NCBI GenBank assembly: GCA_042091495.1 | Contig: JBELHJ010000007.1 | Coordinates: 1-64,000, forward strand | Length of the DNA stretch: 64,000 nucleotides | Origin: JBELHJ01 sp042091495 | Lineage (GTDB): Bacteria; Bacteroidota; Bacteroidia; Flavobacteriales; Flavobacteriaceae | Direction: 5' to 3' | Shown here: in pieces, positions 1 through 8,529 of the stretch | How positions within the stretch are numbered: the stretch's first letter is position 1 | Layout of the letters: each line of letters opens with the position of its first letter | Notes under the pieces: model-generated | What the model was told of the DNA's origin: nothing | The model's input: the letters and a program-made list of their open reading frames with translations, nothing else | The model's database searches: none | Made by a program: the position numbers and the translations under genes

Positions 1-1268
1 GTAACAGATGATAAATCCAGACTTATAAATCCAGGGTCAGTAAGAGTAGTTACTGTTGACCAGTTGGCTCCCGATGGACATGAAGTGTAATCTGAAGAAA
101 CAGCTATTACAAGATCTGTAGCACCATAAGATTCACCTAAATCAAATTCTAATTTTGTACCAGATGCACCAGACATATCAAGTGGTCCAAAAACCAACCA
201 GCTTTCAACATTTTCTTCGCTGCCTCCTGCAAAACCATTCATTGAATAAGTACCATTAGATAAAAACCATTCATCAAAATCAGAGTTTGGTGTAACCGTA
301 ACAATATCAAAAAGTTCTTGACCACTGCTTAAGTCAAAACAAACTTGACCTAGAGAAACAGTAAAAGATATGGTTTGAGAAACTGCAGGATCTAATGCAG
401 TAAAACTGTTATCTACAAGAGAAACCTCCAATGTATGAGTCCCTTCAATTAAATTAGTTAATGCTATAGTTGTAGATGAAGAAGAATCTTCTAAATTGGG
501 TTGAACAGAAGTATCTGTTCCATTTTCAAAAAGTTTGTAATATACATAGCCATCTTTAGGATCGTTGGCATTTTGAGTAATTTCAAAATTCGTTACAGAA
601 ACCTCAACACTCAAGGAGGTGTCACCAACCGTACTATTATTTGATGGTGAATCTATTGAAACAATGGGTGAACTAGAATTTCCAATCCAACTTCCAGGAT
701 CATAACCTGCAGGAGCATCTGTAGCTCCGTTGCCATATCCCTGATCATTACTAACATTCCATTCATTTCCATCCCAAGTTGAATTTCCCGAGACAACACT
801 TGCTTTTCGTTCTGCTCTACCATCTTCAAAGTTTTCAGGCCCATCAACGTTATTGGAGTCGCTTCCAGGTGTTCCATAAATATCTAATAAAGTATCAGTT
901 GAATCATAAAGAGCAATTTTATCATCACCATTACTGTCTGCAGGACCACCTGTACCAGCAATAATATCAGGAGCAATATTAAATGTAGTTTCAAATGTTG
1001 TTCCATTTGCCGCAATTAGGGCAAAACCTTTAGATGATAAAGTGCCTATATCAGATAAATCTACCGTAGAGGTTTGTGGATCTGGATTTGCATTTGTCCA
1101 TCTTTTAAGGTAATAGCCAGAAAGGTCTACGCTATTGTCACCCAAATTGTGTAATTCAACAAATCTTGCTCCAGCTGCATTGTTAGGGTCAGCAATTTCA
1201 GTGATAATAACCTGGCCTAAAGAGCTCAAGGAAATAAGCATTGAAAGCAAAAAAGTAATTTTTTTCAT
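1..1268 (-). CDS. Secreted lamin-tail-domain protein, 3' part outside the window
   Basis: An open frame runs from an ATG at 1268 to the left edge without a stop (about 422 codons), so the C-terminus is missing. Residues 1-19 (MKKITFLLSMLISLSSLGQ) form a Sec signal peptide. Residues about 20-110 look like a lamin-tail domain (ITEIADP, RFVELHN, VDLSGYYLKRW, LIAANG), a common adhesion or accessory module in secreted flavobacterial proteins. A middle Ig/FN3-like stretch follows (about 210-310), then a segment with SWLVFGPLDMSG and LEFDLGESYGA resembling the choice-of-anchor-J/jelly-roll domains. Such proteins normally end in a type IX secretion sorting domain, which cannot be seen here. The catalytic role, if any, is unknown. 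Confidence 0.8.
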   Translation of the reverse strand, partial: MKKITFLLSMLISLSSLGQVIITEIADPNNAAGARFVELHNLGDNSVDLSGYYLKRWTNANPDPQTSTVDLSDIGTLSSKGFALIAANGTTFETTFNIAPDIIAGTGGPADSNGDDKIALYDSTDTLLDIYGTPGSDSNNVDGPENFEDGRAERKASVVSGNSTWDGNEWNVSNDQGYGNGATDAPAGYDPGSWIGNSSSPIVSIDSPSNNSTVGDTSLSVEVSVTNFEITQNANDPKDGYVYYKLFENGTDTSVQPNLEDSSSSTTIALTNLIEGTHTLEVSLVDNSFTALDPAVSQTISFTVSLGQVCFDLSSGQELFDIVTVTPNSDFDEWFLSNGTYSMNGFAGGSEENVESWLVFGPLDMSGASGTKLEFDLGESYGATDLVIAVSSDYTSCPSGANWSTVTTLTDPGFISLDLSSV

Positions 1269-1442
1269 AAGATTAAATATTAAATTAAAAAAAATGTCCT
1301 CAAATCTAACTATTCCTATGTTAGATTTTGCAGGTTATTTAAAAGTTTTACAATAAGTTAATATGCTTGAAAAAATAATTTACAAATTACGCAATTCTTT
1401 TGATTTATTAAATTAGTGTTATGTAAGTGTTATTCTTTAAAG

Positions 1443-1456
1443 AACCCAATTGGGTT
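1443..1456. promoter_or_regulatory. Perfect 14-bp palindrome, possible operator
   Basis: AACCCAATTGGGTT is its own reverse complement and lies directly upstream of the -7 box of the response-regulator gene, covering the expected -33 region. It could be an autoregulatory or repressor site. No binding protein can be assigned from sequence alone. Confidence 0.35.
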
Positions 1457-1470
1457 GGTTTTATTAACTT

Positions 1471-1478
1471 TACATTTG
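1471..1478 (+). promoter_or_regulatory. Bacteroidetes-type -7 box for the PhoB-like operon
   Basis: TACATTTG matches the Bacteroidetes sigma-A -7 consensus TAnnTTTG. A TTG at 1450-1452 lies 18 nt upstream as a plausible -33 element. The ATG follows 20 nt downstream at 1499. Confidence 0.55.
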
Positions 1479-1498
1479 TGTTAAAATAATAGAGCATT

Positions 1499-2182
1499 AT
1501 GAATACAAGCGATATTAAAATTCTTCTGGTAGATGATGAGCCAGATATTTTAGAAATAGTTGGTTATAATCTAAAATCTGAAGGCTATGCTGTTAAAACA
1601 GCCTCTAATGGTCTAGAAGCTATTGAAACTGGAAAGACATTTAAACCACATCTCATTATTCTAGATGTTATGATGCCAGAAATGGACGGGATTGAAGCAT
1701 GTGAGCGTTTAAGAAAATTGCCAGAGCTCAACCATAGTATTATTACATTCCTTACGGCAAGAGGTGAAGATTATTCTCAGGTAGCTGGTTTTGATGCTGG
1801 AGCTGATGATTACATTACCAAACCTGTTAAACCCAAGGTGCTTGTGAGTAAGGTAAAGGCGTTATTAAGACGTCTTAGTTCTGGTGCAGCAGACAATAAT
1901 CAAATTGAATTAGATGGTTTAATTATAGATCGTGATGAGTATAAGGTGATTTGTAATGGCAATGAGATGGTTTTACCGCGCAAAGAATTTGAATTGTTGT
2001 CATTATTGGCCACTAAACCAGGAAAAGTTTATAAAAGAGAAGAGATTTTAGATGAAGTTTGGGGTAATGAAGTTGTTGTTGGTGGTAGAACCATAGATGT
2101 TCATATTAGAAAGCTTCGTGAAAAAATAGGTGATGATAAATTTAAAACCATTAAAGGTGTGGGTTACAAGTTCGTGGAGTAA
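1499..2182 (+). CDS. OmpR/PhoB-family response regulator
   Basis: This 227-residue DNA-binding response regulator has an N-terminal receiver (about 5-120) with the acidic pocket D12/D13, phosphoacceptor D56 (LIILDVMMPEMDG) and the conserved ITKPVKPK lysine near 108. A C-terminal winged helix (about 130-227) ends in RTIDVHIRKLREKIG and IKGVGYKF, typical of the OmpR/PhoB subfamily. The histidine kinase starts 3 nt downstream, so the two form a standard two-component operon. The pair resembles PhoB/PhoR (phosphate starvation), but no pho gene or PstSCAB operon is nearby, so the stimulus is left open. Confidence 0.9.
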   Translation: MNTSDIKILLVDDEPDILEIVGYNLKSEGYAVKTASNGLEAIETGKTFKPHLIILDVMMPEMDGIEACERLRKLPELNHSIITFLTARGEDYSQVAGFDAGADDYITKPVKPKVLVSKVKALLRRLSSGAADNNQIELDGLIIDRDEYKVICNGNEMVLPRKEFELLSLLATKPGKVYKREEILDEVWGNEVVVGGRTIDVHIRKLREKIGDDKFKTIKGVGYKFVE

Positions 2183-2185
2183 TAG

Positions 2186-3271
2186 ATGACATTATCAGTA
2201 AAAAAGACATATAAATTTGCTTTTAGGACTTCAAGTTACATTACTTTGATTATGACGCTCTTGTTGGGCGTTTTTTTATATAAATTCAATATTGAATATA
2301 TATGGCTTACGGTTCCCTTTTTAATAATAACTTTTACACTTAGTTTTATAATTATTCAATACAGAGCTGAAAAATTCATTTACAGAAGGGTGAAAAAAAT
2401 ATACGATGAGCTTACACTTCTAGAGTCCTCATCTTTTATACCAAAGTCTATAACAACTGATATGAATTCTCTGACTCAGGAAATTGATCGCTTTGCTAAA
2501 AATAAAAAGCTGGAAATTGAGACCTTAAAAGTAAGAGAGGAGTACCGAAAAGAGTTTATGGGTAATGTGTCTCATGAACTTAAAACACCTCTATTTACAG
2601 TTCAAGGCTATTTGGAAACACTTATAGATGGTGGTATTGATAATTTAGAGATTAGAGACAAGTATTTAAAAAGAGCCACAAAAGGTTTAGAGCGTTTAAT
2701 ATATATTGTTAGGGATTTAGATATGATTACCAAATTGGAAGTAGGTGATTTGAGTTTAGATCTTGAAACGTTTAATCTTATTGAGTTAATTAACGAAGTA
2801 TTTGAACTTTTTGAAATGAAAGCATCAAAAAAATCAATTACTTTAACGCTTGATAGAGATTATGAAACACCAATTTGGGTTTATGCAGACCGAGAGCGTA
2901 TTCAACAAGTTTTATCTAATTTAGTTGTAAATTCTATAAAATATGGTAGAGAAAAGGGTACTACAGAATTGTCTGTAGAATCTATTTCTGATGATAAAGT
3001 GATTGTGAGAGTTACTGATAACGGAGAAGGGATTGAAGAAGAACACATTTCTCGACTATTTGAACGGTTTTTTAGAGTTGATATGAGTCGTTCAAGACAG
3101 ATTGGTGGTTCTGGCCTTGGGTTATCAATTGTTAAACATATTGTAGAGGCTCATCAAGAGCAAATTTATGTGGAAAGCGAAATAGAAGTTGGAAGTGAAT
3201 TTTCATTCACCCTAAAAGATTCAAATAAATCCTCTGGAATTTCTGATGAAAATTCTTTAAACCCAAAATAA
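2186..3271 (+). CDS. PhoR-like membrane sensor histidine kinase
   Basis: A 361-residue kinase partnered with the preceding regulator. Two hydrophobic segments (about 17-32 and 39-57) form an N-terminal hairpin with almost no periplasmic loop, so it probably senses membrane or cytoplasmic cues rather than a periplasmic ligand. A short linker leads to the dimerisation/phosphoacceptor domain with H130 in GNVSHELKTPL. The HATPase domain follows (N box LVVNSIKYG, G1 VTDNGEGI, G2 GGSGLGLSIV). No PAS domain is evident, unlike longer PhoR proteins. The last 20 or so residues go beyond the usual kinase end and are encoded within a 106-bp antisense overlap with the convergent glycosyltransferase gene. 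Confidence 0.9.
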   Translation: MTLSVKKTYKFAFRTSSYITLIMTLLLGVFLYKFNIEYIWLTVPFLIITFTLSFIIIQYRAEKFIYRRVKKIYDELTLLESSSFIPKSITTDMNSLTQEIDRFAKNKKLEIETLKVREEYRKEFMGNVSHELKTPLFTVQGYLETLIDGGIDNLEIRDKYLKRATKGLERLIYIVRDLDMITKLEVGDLSLDLETFNLIELINEVFELFEMKASKKSITLTLDRDYETPIWVYADRERIQQVLSNLVVNSIKYGREKGTTELSVESISDDKVIVRVTDNGEGIEEEHISRLFERFFRVDMSRSRQIGGSGLGLSIVKHIVEAHQEQIYVESEIEVGSEFSFTLKDSNKSSGISDENSLNPK

Positions 3272-4260
3272 CCTGTAACTCTTTTTATCTGCGACAGTTC
3301 AAAATCACTTTGTTTACATGCAGGTGCAATATGATCAGTATTAAACTTCTCTGCAAGATATTCTTGTTCTGTTTGCCCTGGTGTTGGGATAAAAAAAGCT
3401 TTTTTTCCAAGTTTAGCCAAATCCATAACAGTAGTATATCCAGATCTTGAAACAACAATTTTACTTTCATTAATGGTTTCTTCTAACTGTGAAGATGTCA
3501 TAAAATTATAGATTAAAATATTTCCAAAACGAGATTGTTTTTGTTTATTTTCAATCACTCCACGTACCATTATAACATTACCTTCAAAATCTTTAAATTC
3601 ATTTAAAAGTTTGGTTTCTAATAATGTTCTTTGGGGCTCTGGCCCCGAAAGCAATAAAAGGAAATCATAGTTTGGCTCTAAAAGAGTTTTAGTAAAACGA
3701 CTTAACGGTCCAATATATTTAGTTTTAGTACTAATTTTAAAATCATGGCTTAATTTGCCACCTAGATTTTGAATGCCTTCGAAATCAGGAATCCAACATT
3801 CATCAAATTTTTTTATAAATTCTGCATGAATTTTACTGCTAATAAATGTAGTGAGTCCACTTAAAACATTTACTTGGTGGGTAATAAAAATAGATTTTAT
3901 TTTGGGATGATGGACCCCCAGCCTATTGTCTGAAATTATTACAGAAATATCATGTTGTTTAACGATTTTTTTGGTTTTCTTAAATTCTTCTTTTACGGTT
4001 TTTAAAACTTTTGGTGCACTAGAAAGTATTTTAAATTTAAAAAAATAGGAGGTCTTAGAATAAGTAATATTGTAAGATGGGAGTTCTTCAAAAATAAGGT
4101 TAGGAAATTCTTTTTGTAAAATTTTTAGTGCCACTCCGTCACTAGCAATTACAGGTTCAAATCCCTCATGTATTAATTTATTAATTATAGGAATACATCG
4201 TGTAGCATGACCCAATCCCCAATTAAGAGGTGCAACAAGAATTCTGATTTTATTTTTCAT
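3166..4260 (-). CDS. GT-B glycosyltransferase (MurG/GT28-like)
   Basis: A 364-residue cytosolic-type glycosyltransferase. The N-terminal half has the glycine-rich start (LVAPLNWGLGHATRC) typical of GT-B enzymes that process polyprenyl or lipid acceptors. The C-terminal half has a nucleotide-sugar-binding segment (VVSRSGYTTVMDLAKLGKKA, FIPTPGQTEQEYLAE) similar to MurG and UDP-glycosyltransferases. Donor and acceptor are unknown. It is divergent from trmB (56 nt apart) and its 3' end overlaps the 3' end of the upstream histidine kinase gene by 106 bp on the opposite strand. Confidence 0.8.
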   Translation of the reverse strand: MKNKIRILVAPLNWGLGHATRCIPIINKLIHEGFEPVIASDGVALKILQKEFPNLIFEELPSYNITYSKTSYFFKFKILSSAPKVLKTVKEEFKKTKKIVKQHDISVIISDNRLGVHHPKIKSIFITHQVNVLSGLTTFISSKIHAEFIKKFDECWIPDFEGIQNLGGKLSHDFKISTKTKYIGPLSRFTKTLLEPNYDFLLLLSGPEPQRTLLETKLLNEFKDFEGNVIMVRGVIENKQKQSRFGNILIYNFMTSSQLEETINESKIVVSRSGYTTVMDLAKLGKKAFFIPTPGQTEQEYLAEKFNTDHIAPACKQSDFELSQIKRVTGYFGFKEFSSEIPEDLFESFRVNENSLPTSISLST

Positions 4261-4316
4261 AAGAATAAATGTAATACTAAAATGTTTCTTTAATTTTACC
4301 GAAATATTAAATTATA

Positions 4317-4991
4317 GTGGGAAGTAAAAATAAATTAAAGCGATTTAGGGAGAATGCTACTTTTGATAATGTTTTTCAACCTAAAAGGGATGAGTTGGTT
4401 GAGCTAACGTATCCTTTAAAAGGTCATTGGCATTCCAAGATATTTAAAAACAATAACCCATTAGTATTAGAGTTAGGTTGTGGAAAAGGTGAATATAGTG
4501 TTGCCTTAGCAAAGCAATTTCCTTCTAAAAATTTTATTGGTATAGATATTAAGGGAGCACGTTTTTGGCGAGGAGCTAAAACCGCTATTGAAGAGTCAAT
4601 AAATAATGTAGCTTTTATTAGAACTCAAATTGAACTTATTGATTTTCTTTTTGAATCTAATGAAGTGGATGAGATTTGGATAACTTTCCCTGATCCCCAA
4701 ATTAAATATAAACGCACCAAGCACAGATTAACTAACTTAAATTTTTTAGAACGTTATAAAAATATTCTAAAACCAGGTGGGATAGTTAATTTAAAAACTG
4801 ACAGTGAATTTATGCATGGATATACTCTAGGCTTATTACATGGCGCTGGTCATGAGGTAATTTATGCTAATCATGATGTTTATAAAAATGAAGGAAGTCC
4901 TCATGAAGTTACTTCTATCCAAACATTTTATGAAAGTCAGTATCTTAAAGTAGGGAAGCCAATTACATACATTAAGTTTAAGTTTAATTAG
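4317..4991 (+). CDS. trmB: tRNA (guanine-N7-)-methyltransferase
   Basis: TrmB places m7G at position 46 of the tRNA variable loop using S-adenosylmethionine. The 224-residue protein has the SAM-binding motif ELGCGKGEYS and the family signature ITFPDPQIKYKRTKHRL (normally FPDPWxKxRHxKRR). The start is GTG at 4317; no in-frame ATG gives a complete N-terminal domain. The next gene begins one base after its stop, so it heads a small operon with the LysE-type exporter and the alkyltransferase-like gene. Confidence 0.93.
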   Translation: MGSKNKLKRFRENATFDNVFQPKRDELVELTYPLKGHWHSKIFKNNNPLVLELGCGKGEYSVALAKQFPSKNFIGIDIKGARFWRGAKTAIEESINNVAFIRTQIELIDFLFESNEVDEIWITFPDPQIKYKRTKHRLTNLNFLERYKNILKPGGIVNLKTDSEFMHGYTLGLLHGAGHEVIYANHDVYKNEGSPHEVTSIQTFYESQYLKVGKPITYIKFKFN

Positions 4992-4992
4992 T

Positions 4993-5619
4993 TTGGATAC
5001 TACTATTATTTTTTTTGTTGGGCTTTTATTTGCAATGATTGGGATTATTCCTCCCGGATTATTAAATATTTCAGCAGCAAAAATTAGTTTGAAAGAAGGG
5101 CACGCTAGGGGTGTTTATTTTTCAATTGGAGCTTGTATAATTGTTATTATTCAAACTTCAATAGCCGCTTTTTTTGCAAAGTATTTGACTAGTCATCCAG
5201 AGGTTATAGCTATCTTAAAAAAGGTGGCATTGATAATTTTTACACTAATTGCGGTGTATTATTTTTTTATTGCAAAAGAACCTTCGGCTAAATCGTTTAC
5301 TCCCAATATAAAAAGTAAGCATCATAGATTTTTTCACGGGATGTTATTGTCTCTACTCAATGTTTTTCCTTTGCCATTTCAGGCATACATGGTGACTACC
5401 TTAGCCACATATGGACTACTTAGCTTTGAAAAATATGAGATTATTGCCTACATATCTGGAGTAACAATGGGTTCATTTGTTATGTTATACATATATATGT
5501 TCTTCTTTGAAAAATTAAAAGATAATGCTGTGGTAAATCCCAAAAACATGAATTTTATAATTGGAGGTGTGACAGCATTAGTTTCCGTATTTACTTTATT
5601 AAGTTTTTTTACTGATTAA
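4993..5619 (+). CDS. LysE/RhtB-family amino-acid exporter
   Basis: A 208-residue inner-membrane protein with about six hydrophobic helices and the LysE-type N-terminus (FVGLLFAMIGIIPPGLLNISA). This family exports amino acids or related small metabolites using the proton gradient; the substrate here is unknown. The start is TTG at 4993, one base after the trmB stop, which suggests translational coupling. The alkyltransferase-like gene starts 1 nt after its stop. Confidence 0.8.
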   Translation: MDTTIIFFVGLLFAMIGIIPPGLLNISAAKISLKEGHARGVYFSIGACIIVIIQTSIAAFFAKYLTSHPEVIAILKKVALIIFTLIAVYYFFIAKEPSAKSFTPNIKSKHHRFFHGMLLSLLNVFPLPFQAYMVTTLATYGLLSFEKYEIIAYISGVTMGSFVMLYIYMFFFEKLKDNAVVNPKNMNFIIGGVTALVSVFTLLSFFTD

Positions 5620-5620
5620 A

Positions 5621-5950
5621 ATGAAACAAAGTTCAATTTCTTTTTATGAAAAGGTTTATGATGTAGCTAAGAAAATACCTTTGGGAAGGGTGACTAGTTA
5701 TGGTGCAATAGCTAATTATTTAGGTGCTATTAAAAGTGCCAGAATGGTTGGTTATGCAATGACTTTATCACATGGTAAAGATGTTCCAGCTCATAGGGTA
5801 GTCAACAGAAATGGCCTTTTAACAGGAAAGTTTCATTTTTCAACAACTAACGCTATGCAACAAATGTTAGAGTCTGAAGGGATTTTGGTTAAAAATGATC
5901 AAGTTCAAAATTTTAAAGATGTTTTCTGGGACCCTTGCTCAGAATTATGA
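5621..5950 (+). CDS. Alkyltransferase-like protein (MGMT family, no catalytic Cys)
   Basis: A 109-residue protein matching the C-terminal DNA-binding domain of O6-alkylguanine-DNA alkyltransferases: IPLGRVTSYGAIANYLG (helix-turn-helix region) and RMVGYAM. The active-site motif PCHRV is PAHRV here (P56-A57-H58-R59-V60), so alkyl transfer to cysteine is impossible. Alkyltransferase-like (ATL) proteins with Trp or Ala at this place bind O6-alkylguanine tightly and hand the lesion to nucleotide excision repair; that role is inferred here. It is last in the trmB operon. Confidence 0.88.
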   Translation: MKQSSISFYEKVYDVAKKIPLGRVTSYGAIANYLGAIKSARMVGYAMTLSHGKDVPAHRVVNRNGLLTGKFHFSTTNAMQQMLESEGILVKNDQVQNFKDVFWDPCSEL

Positions 5951-6016
5951 TTTTCATAAAGTTTTCACAAAAACATCAATATGGCTTCAAGTCATAGAAT
6001 ATCAAACTTTTCGCCC

Positions 6017-6024
6017 TATATTTG
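6017..6024 (+). promoter_or_regulatory. -7 box for the Mrp/Fe-S operon
   Basis: TATATTTG is an exact match to TAnnTTTG, 29 nt before the GTG start of the Mrp gene. No clear -33 TTTG is seen 17-21 nt upstream. Confidence 0.55.
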
Positions 6025-6053
6025 TGCTTTAGAATTAATCTAAATAAATAAAG

Positions 6054-7184
6054 GTGAAAATTGCTAAGAAAGATATTTTAGAAGTACTAAAAACCATTAC
6101 AATGCCTGGTGAGGGCCAAAATATGGTTCAGAGTGGAGCGGTAAACAATGTAAATGTTTTTGGTGACGAAGTAATTATTGATTTAACTATAAATAATCCA
6201 AGTTTACAGGCACGTAAAAAAGCTGAGGTCGAGATTTTAAAAGTAATTCATGATCAAGTATATGCCAAGGCTAAGATTAAAGTTAATATTAAAGTAAATA
6301 CCGAAAAAAAAGAAACACAAACTATAAAGGGAAAATCAATTCCTGGGATTAAAAATATTGTAGCAGTGGCCTCAGGCAAAGGGGGTGTTGGTAAATCAAC
6401 AGTAACCGCTAACCTTGCTGTTTGTTTAGCCAAAATGGGTTTTAAAGTTGGTGTTTTAGATGCAGATATTTACGGTCCATCAATGCCGATTATGCTAGAC
6501 GTTGTCAACGAAAGACCTCTTGCTGTAAATGTTGACGGTAAATCAAAGATGCAGCCTGTTGAAAATTACGGAGTTAAGTTACTGTCAATAGGATTTTTTA
6601 CAAAACCAGATCAAGCTGTGGTATGGAGAGGGCCAATGGCTGCAAAAGCACTCAATCAAATGATATTTGATGCAGCATGGGGCGAACTAGACTTTCTTTT
6701 ATTGGATTTACCTCCTGGTACTGGTGATATTCATTTAAGTATCATGCAGTCATTACCTATAACTGGTGCAGTGGTTGTTAGTACCCCCCAAAATGTTGCA
6801 CTTGCCGATGCCAAAAAAGGAGTTGCAATGTTCCAGCAAGACAGTATTAATGTTCCTGTTTTAGGGATTATTGAGAATATGGCATACTTTACTCCTGAGG
6901 AATTACCTCAAAATAAATATTATATTTTCGGTGAAAATGGTGCTAAGAATTTATCAGCAGATTTAAATGTCCCTTTTTTAGGTGAACTACCAATTGTACA
7001 AAGTATAAGAGAGGCAGGTGATTATGGTCGTCCTGCAGCTTTACAAACAGCAACAACTCTAGAATCGGTTTTTGAAACATTGACTAGAAATGTAGTTAGT
7101 GAGGTTGTAAAAAGAAATACAGATTTACCTCCTACAGAGGCAATTAAAATAACAACAATGGCAGGGTGTTCTGCTGTTAAATAA
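6054..7184 (+). CDS. mrp: Mrp/NBP35-family Fe-S cluster carrier ATPase
   Basis: A 376-residue P-loop ATPase (ApbC/Mrp) that carries and transfers Fe-S clusters to apoproteins. Residues about 1-85 are the MIP18 (DUF59) domain. A deviant Walker A GKGGVGKST lies at 108-116, followed by VLDADIYGPSMP and LLLDLPPGTGDIHL. The CxxC seen in many Mrp proteins is absent; ENMAYFTPEELP occupies that region and one cysteine remains near the C-terminus (AGCSAVK). The start is GTG at 6054. The NifU-like gene follows after 10 nt, in line with joint action in cluster delivery. Confidence 0.9.
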   Translation: MKIAKKDILEVLKTITMPGEGQNMVQSGAVNNVNVFGDEVIIDLTINNPSLQARKKAEVEILKVIHDQVYAKAKIKVNIKVNTEKKETQTIKGKSIPGIKNIVAVASGKGGVGKSTVTANLAVCLAKMGFKVGVLDADIYGPSMPIMLDVVNERPLAVNVDGKSKMQPVENYGVKLLSIGFFTKPDQAVVWRGPMAAKALNQMIFDAAWGELDFLLLDLPPGTGDIHLSIMQSLPITGAVVVSTPQNVALADAKKGVAMFQQDSINVPVLGIIENMAYFTPEELPQNKYYIFGENGAKNLSADLNVPFLGELPIVQSIREAGDYGRPAALQTATTLESVFETLTRNVVSEVVKRNTDLPPTEAIKITTMAGCSAVK

Positions 7185-7194
7185 TACCATCATT

Positions 7195-7437
7195 ATGACA
7201 GGTAAAGAGTTAACTTTAAATGTAGAAAAAGCACTAGAAGAAATTCGTCCTTTCTTGCAAAGTGACGGTGGTGATATTTCTCTAATCTCTATTGAGAATG
7301 AAAAACGTGTTAAAGTACAGTTGTCTGGTGCTTGCGTTGGATGTAGTGTCAATCAAATGACCCTTAAATCTGGTGTCGAAATGACTATTAAAAAATATGC
7401 GCCTCAAATAGAAGAGGTCATCAATGTAACACCTTAA
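7195..7437 (+). CDS. NifU C-terminal-domain (Nfu) Fe-S scaffold protein
   Basis: An 80-residue stand-alone Nfu domain. The two cysteines of CVGCSVNQMTL bind a [4Fe-4S] cluster at a dimer interface for transfer to target enzymes. The PFLQSDGGDISL segment is characteristic of the family. It sits between the Mrp ATPase and a ferredoxin reductase in an apparent operon (gaps of 10 and 23 nt). Confidence 0.92.
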   Translation: MTGKELTLNVEKALEEIRPFLQSDGGDISLISIENEKRVKVQLSGACVGCSVNQMTLKSGVEMTIKKYAPQIEEVINVTP

Positions 7438-7460
7438 TAGTTTTAAGTTTTCTTGATTTT

Positions 7461-8522
7461 ATGATTAAAACAGATATTTTAATTATTGGTGCTGGCCCAA
7501 CTGGGCTCTTTGCTGTTTTTGAAGCGGGACTTTTAAAACTTAAATGTCATTTAATTGATGCACTTCCTCAGCCTGGGGGGCAATGTTCTGAATTATATCC
7601 TAAAAAGCCTATTTATGATATACCAGGTTACCCAGAAATTTTAGCAGGGGATTTAACGAAACAACTATTAAAACAGTGTGAACAATTTCAACCGGGATTC
7701 ACTCTTGGTGAGCGTGCTGATACTATAGAAAAATTAGATGATAATTCATTTGTTGTTACCACTAATAAAGGCACTAAACATCATGCTCCTGTTGTTGCTA
7801 TAGCAGGAGGGTTAGGAAGTTTTGAGCCTAGGAAACCACTAATCAACAACATCGGTTCTTTTGAAGATAATGGTGTAGCATACATGATAAAAGATCCCGA
7901 GGTTTACAGAGACAAACGTGTTGTAATTTCTGGTGGGGGTGATTCTGCTTTGGATTGGAGTATTTTCTTAGCTGATATTGCTTCTCAAGTGACTTTAATT
8001 CACCGTAGAAATGAGTTTAGAGGAGCACTAGACTCTGTAGAAAAAGTTCAAGAGTTAAAAAATCAAAATAAAATTAATTTAATTACCCCAGCAGAAGTGA
8101 CTGGATTGGTTGGAGATGAAAAATTAACTGCTGTCGTTGTTTCTCAATCACAATATATCGAAAAAGAACACACACTAGAAACGGATTATTTTATTCCTCT
8201 TTTTGGATTATCCCCAAAACTTGGTCCAATTGCCAATTGGGGTCTTGAAATTGAGAAGAATGCTATAAAAGTTAATAATTCATTAGATTATCAAACTAAC
8301 ATACCTGGCATATTTGCTATTGGAGATGTAAATACATATCCTGGCAAACTTAAATTGATTTTATGTGGTTTTCATGAGGCTACTTTGATGTGTCAAGCTG
8401 CATACAAAATTATTAATCCAAACAAAAAGTTCATTTTGAAATATACTACGGTTAGTGGTATAGATGGTTTTGACGGTTCTCGAAAAGAAGCGCCTAAAGC
8501 AGTAGTCAAAGCTATAGAATAG
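7461..8522 (+). CDS. Ferredoxin-NADP(+) reductase, thioredoxin-reductase-like type
   Basis: A 353-residue flavoprotein of the bacterial FNR2 (YumC-like) class. The N-terminal FAD site is IIGAGPTGLFA, with QPGGQCSELYP next to the flavin; the NAD(P) site is VVISGGGDSALDW, and the C-terminal FAD motif is IFAIGDVNTYPG. It lacks the redox CxxC of thioredoxin reductase, which fits electron transfer to ferredoxin. The ferredoxin gene 7 nt downstream is the obvious partner. Confidence 0.88.
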   Translation: MIKTDILIIGAGPTGLFAVFEAGLLKLKCHLIDALPQPGGQCSELYPKKPIYDIPGYPEILAGDLTKQLLKQCEQFQPGFTLGERADTIEKLDDNSFVVTTNKGTKHHAPVVAIAGGLGSFEPRKPLINNIGSFEDNGVAYMIKDPEVYRDKRVVISGGGDSALDWSIFLADIASQVTLIHRRNEFRGALDSVEKVQELKNQNKINLITPAEVTGLVGDEKLTAVVVSQSQYIEKEHTLETDYFIPLFGLSPKLGPIANWGLEIEKNAIKVNNSLDYQTNIPGIFAIGDVNTYPGKLKLILCGFHEATLMCQAAYKIINPNKKFILKYTTVSGIDGFDGSRKEAPKAVVKAIE

Positions 8523-8529
8523 TGTTGTC

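Noticed and set aside
653..1356. Short ORFs in the first 1.4 kb on both strands
   Set aside because: They are shadows of the long open minus-strand frame that encodes a signal peptide and lamin-tail domain.
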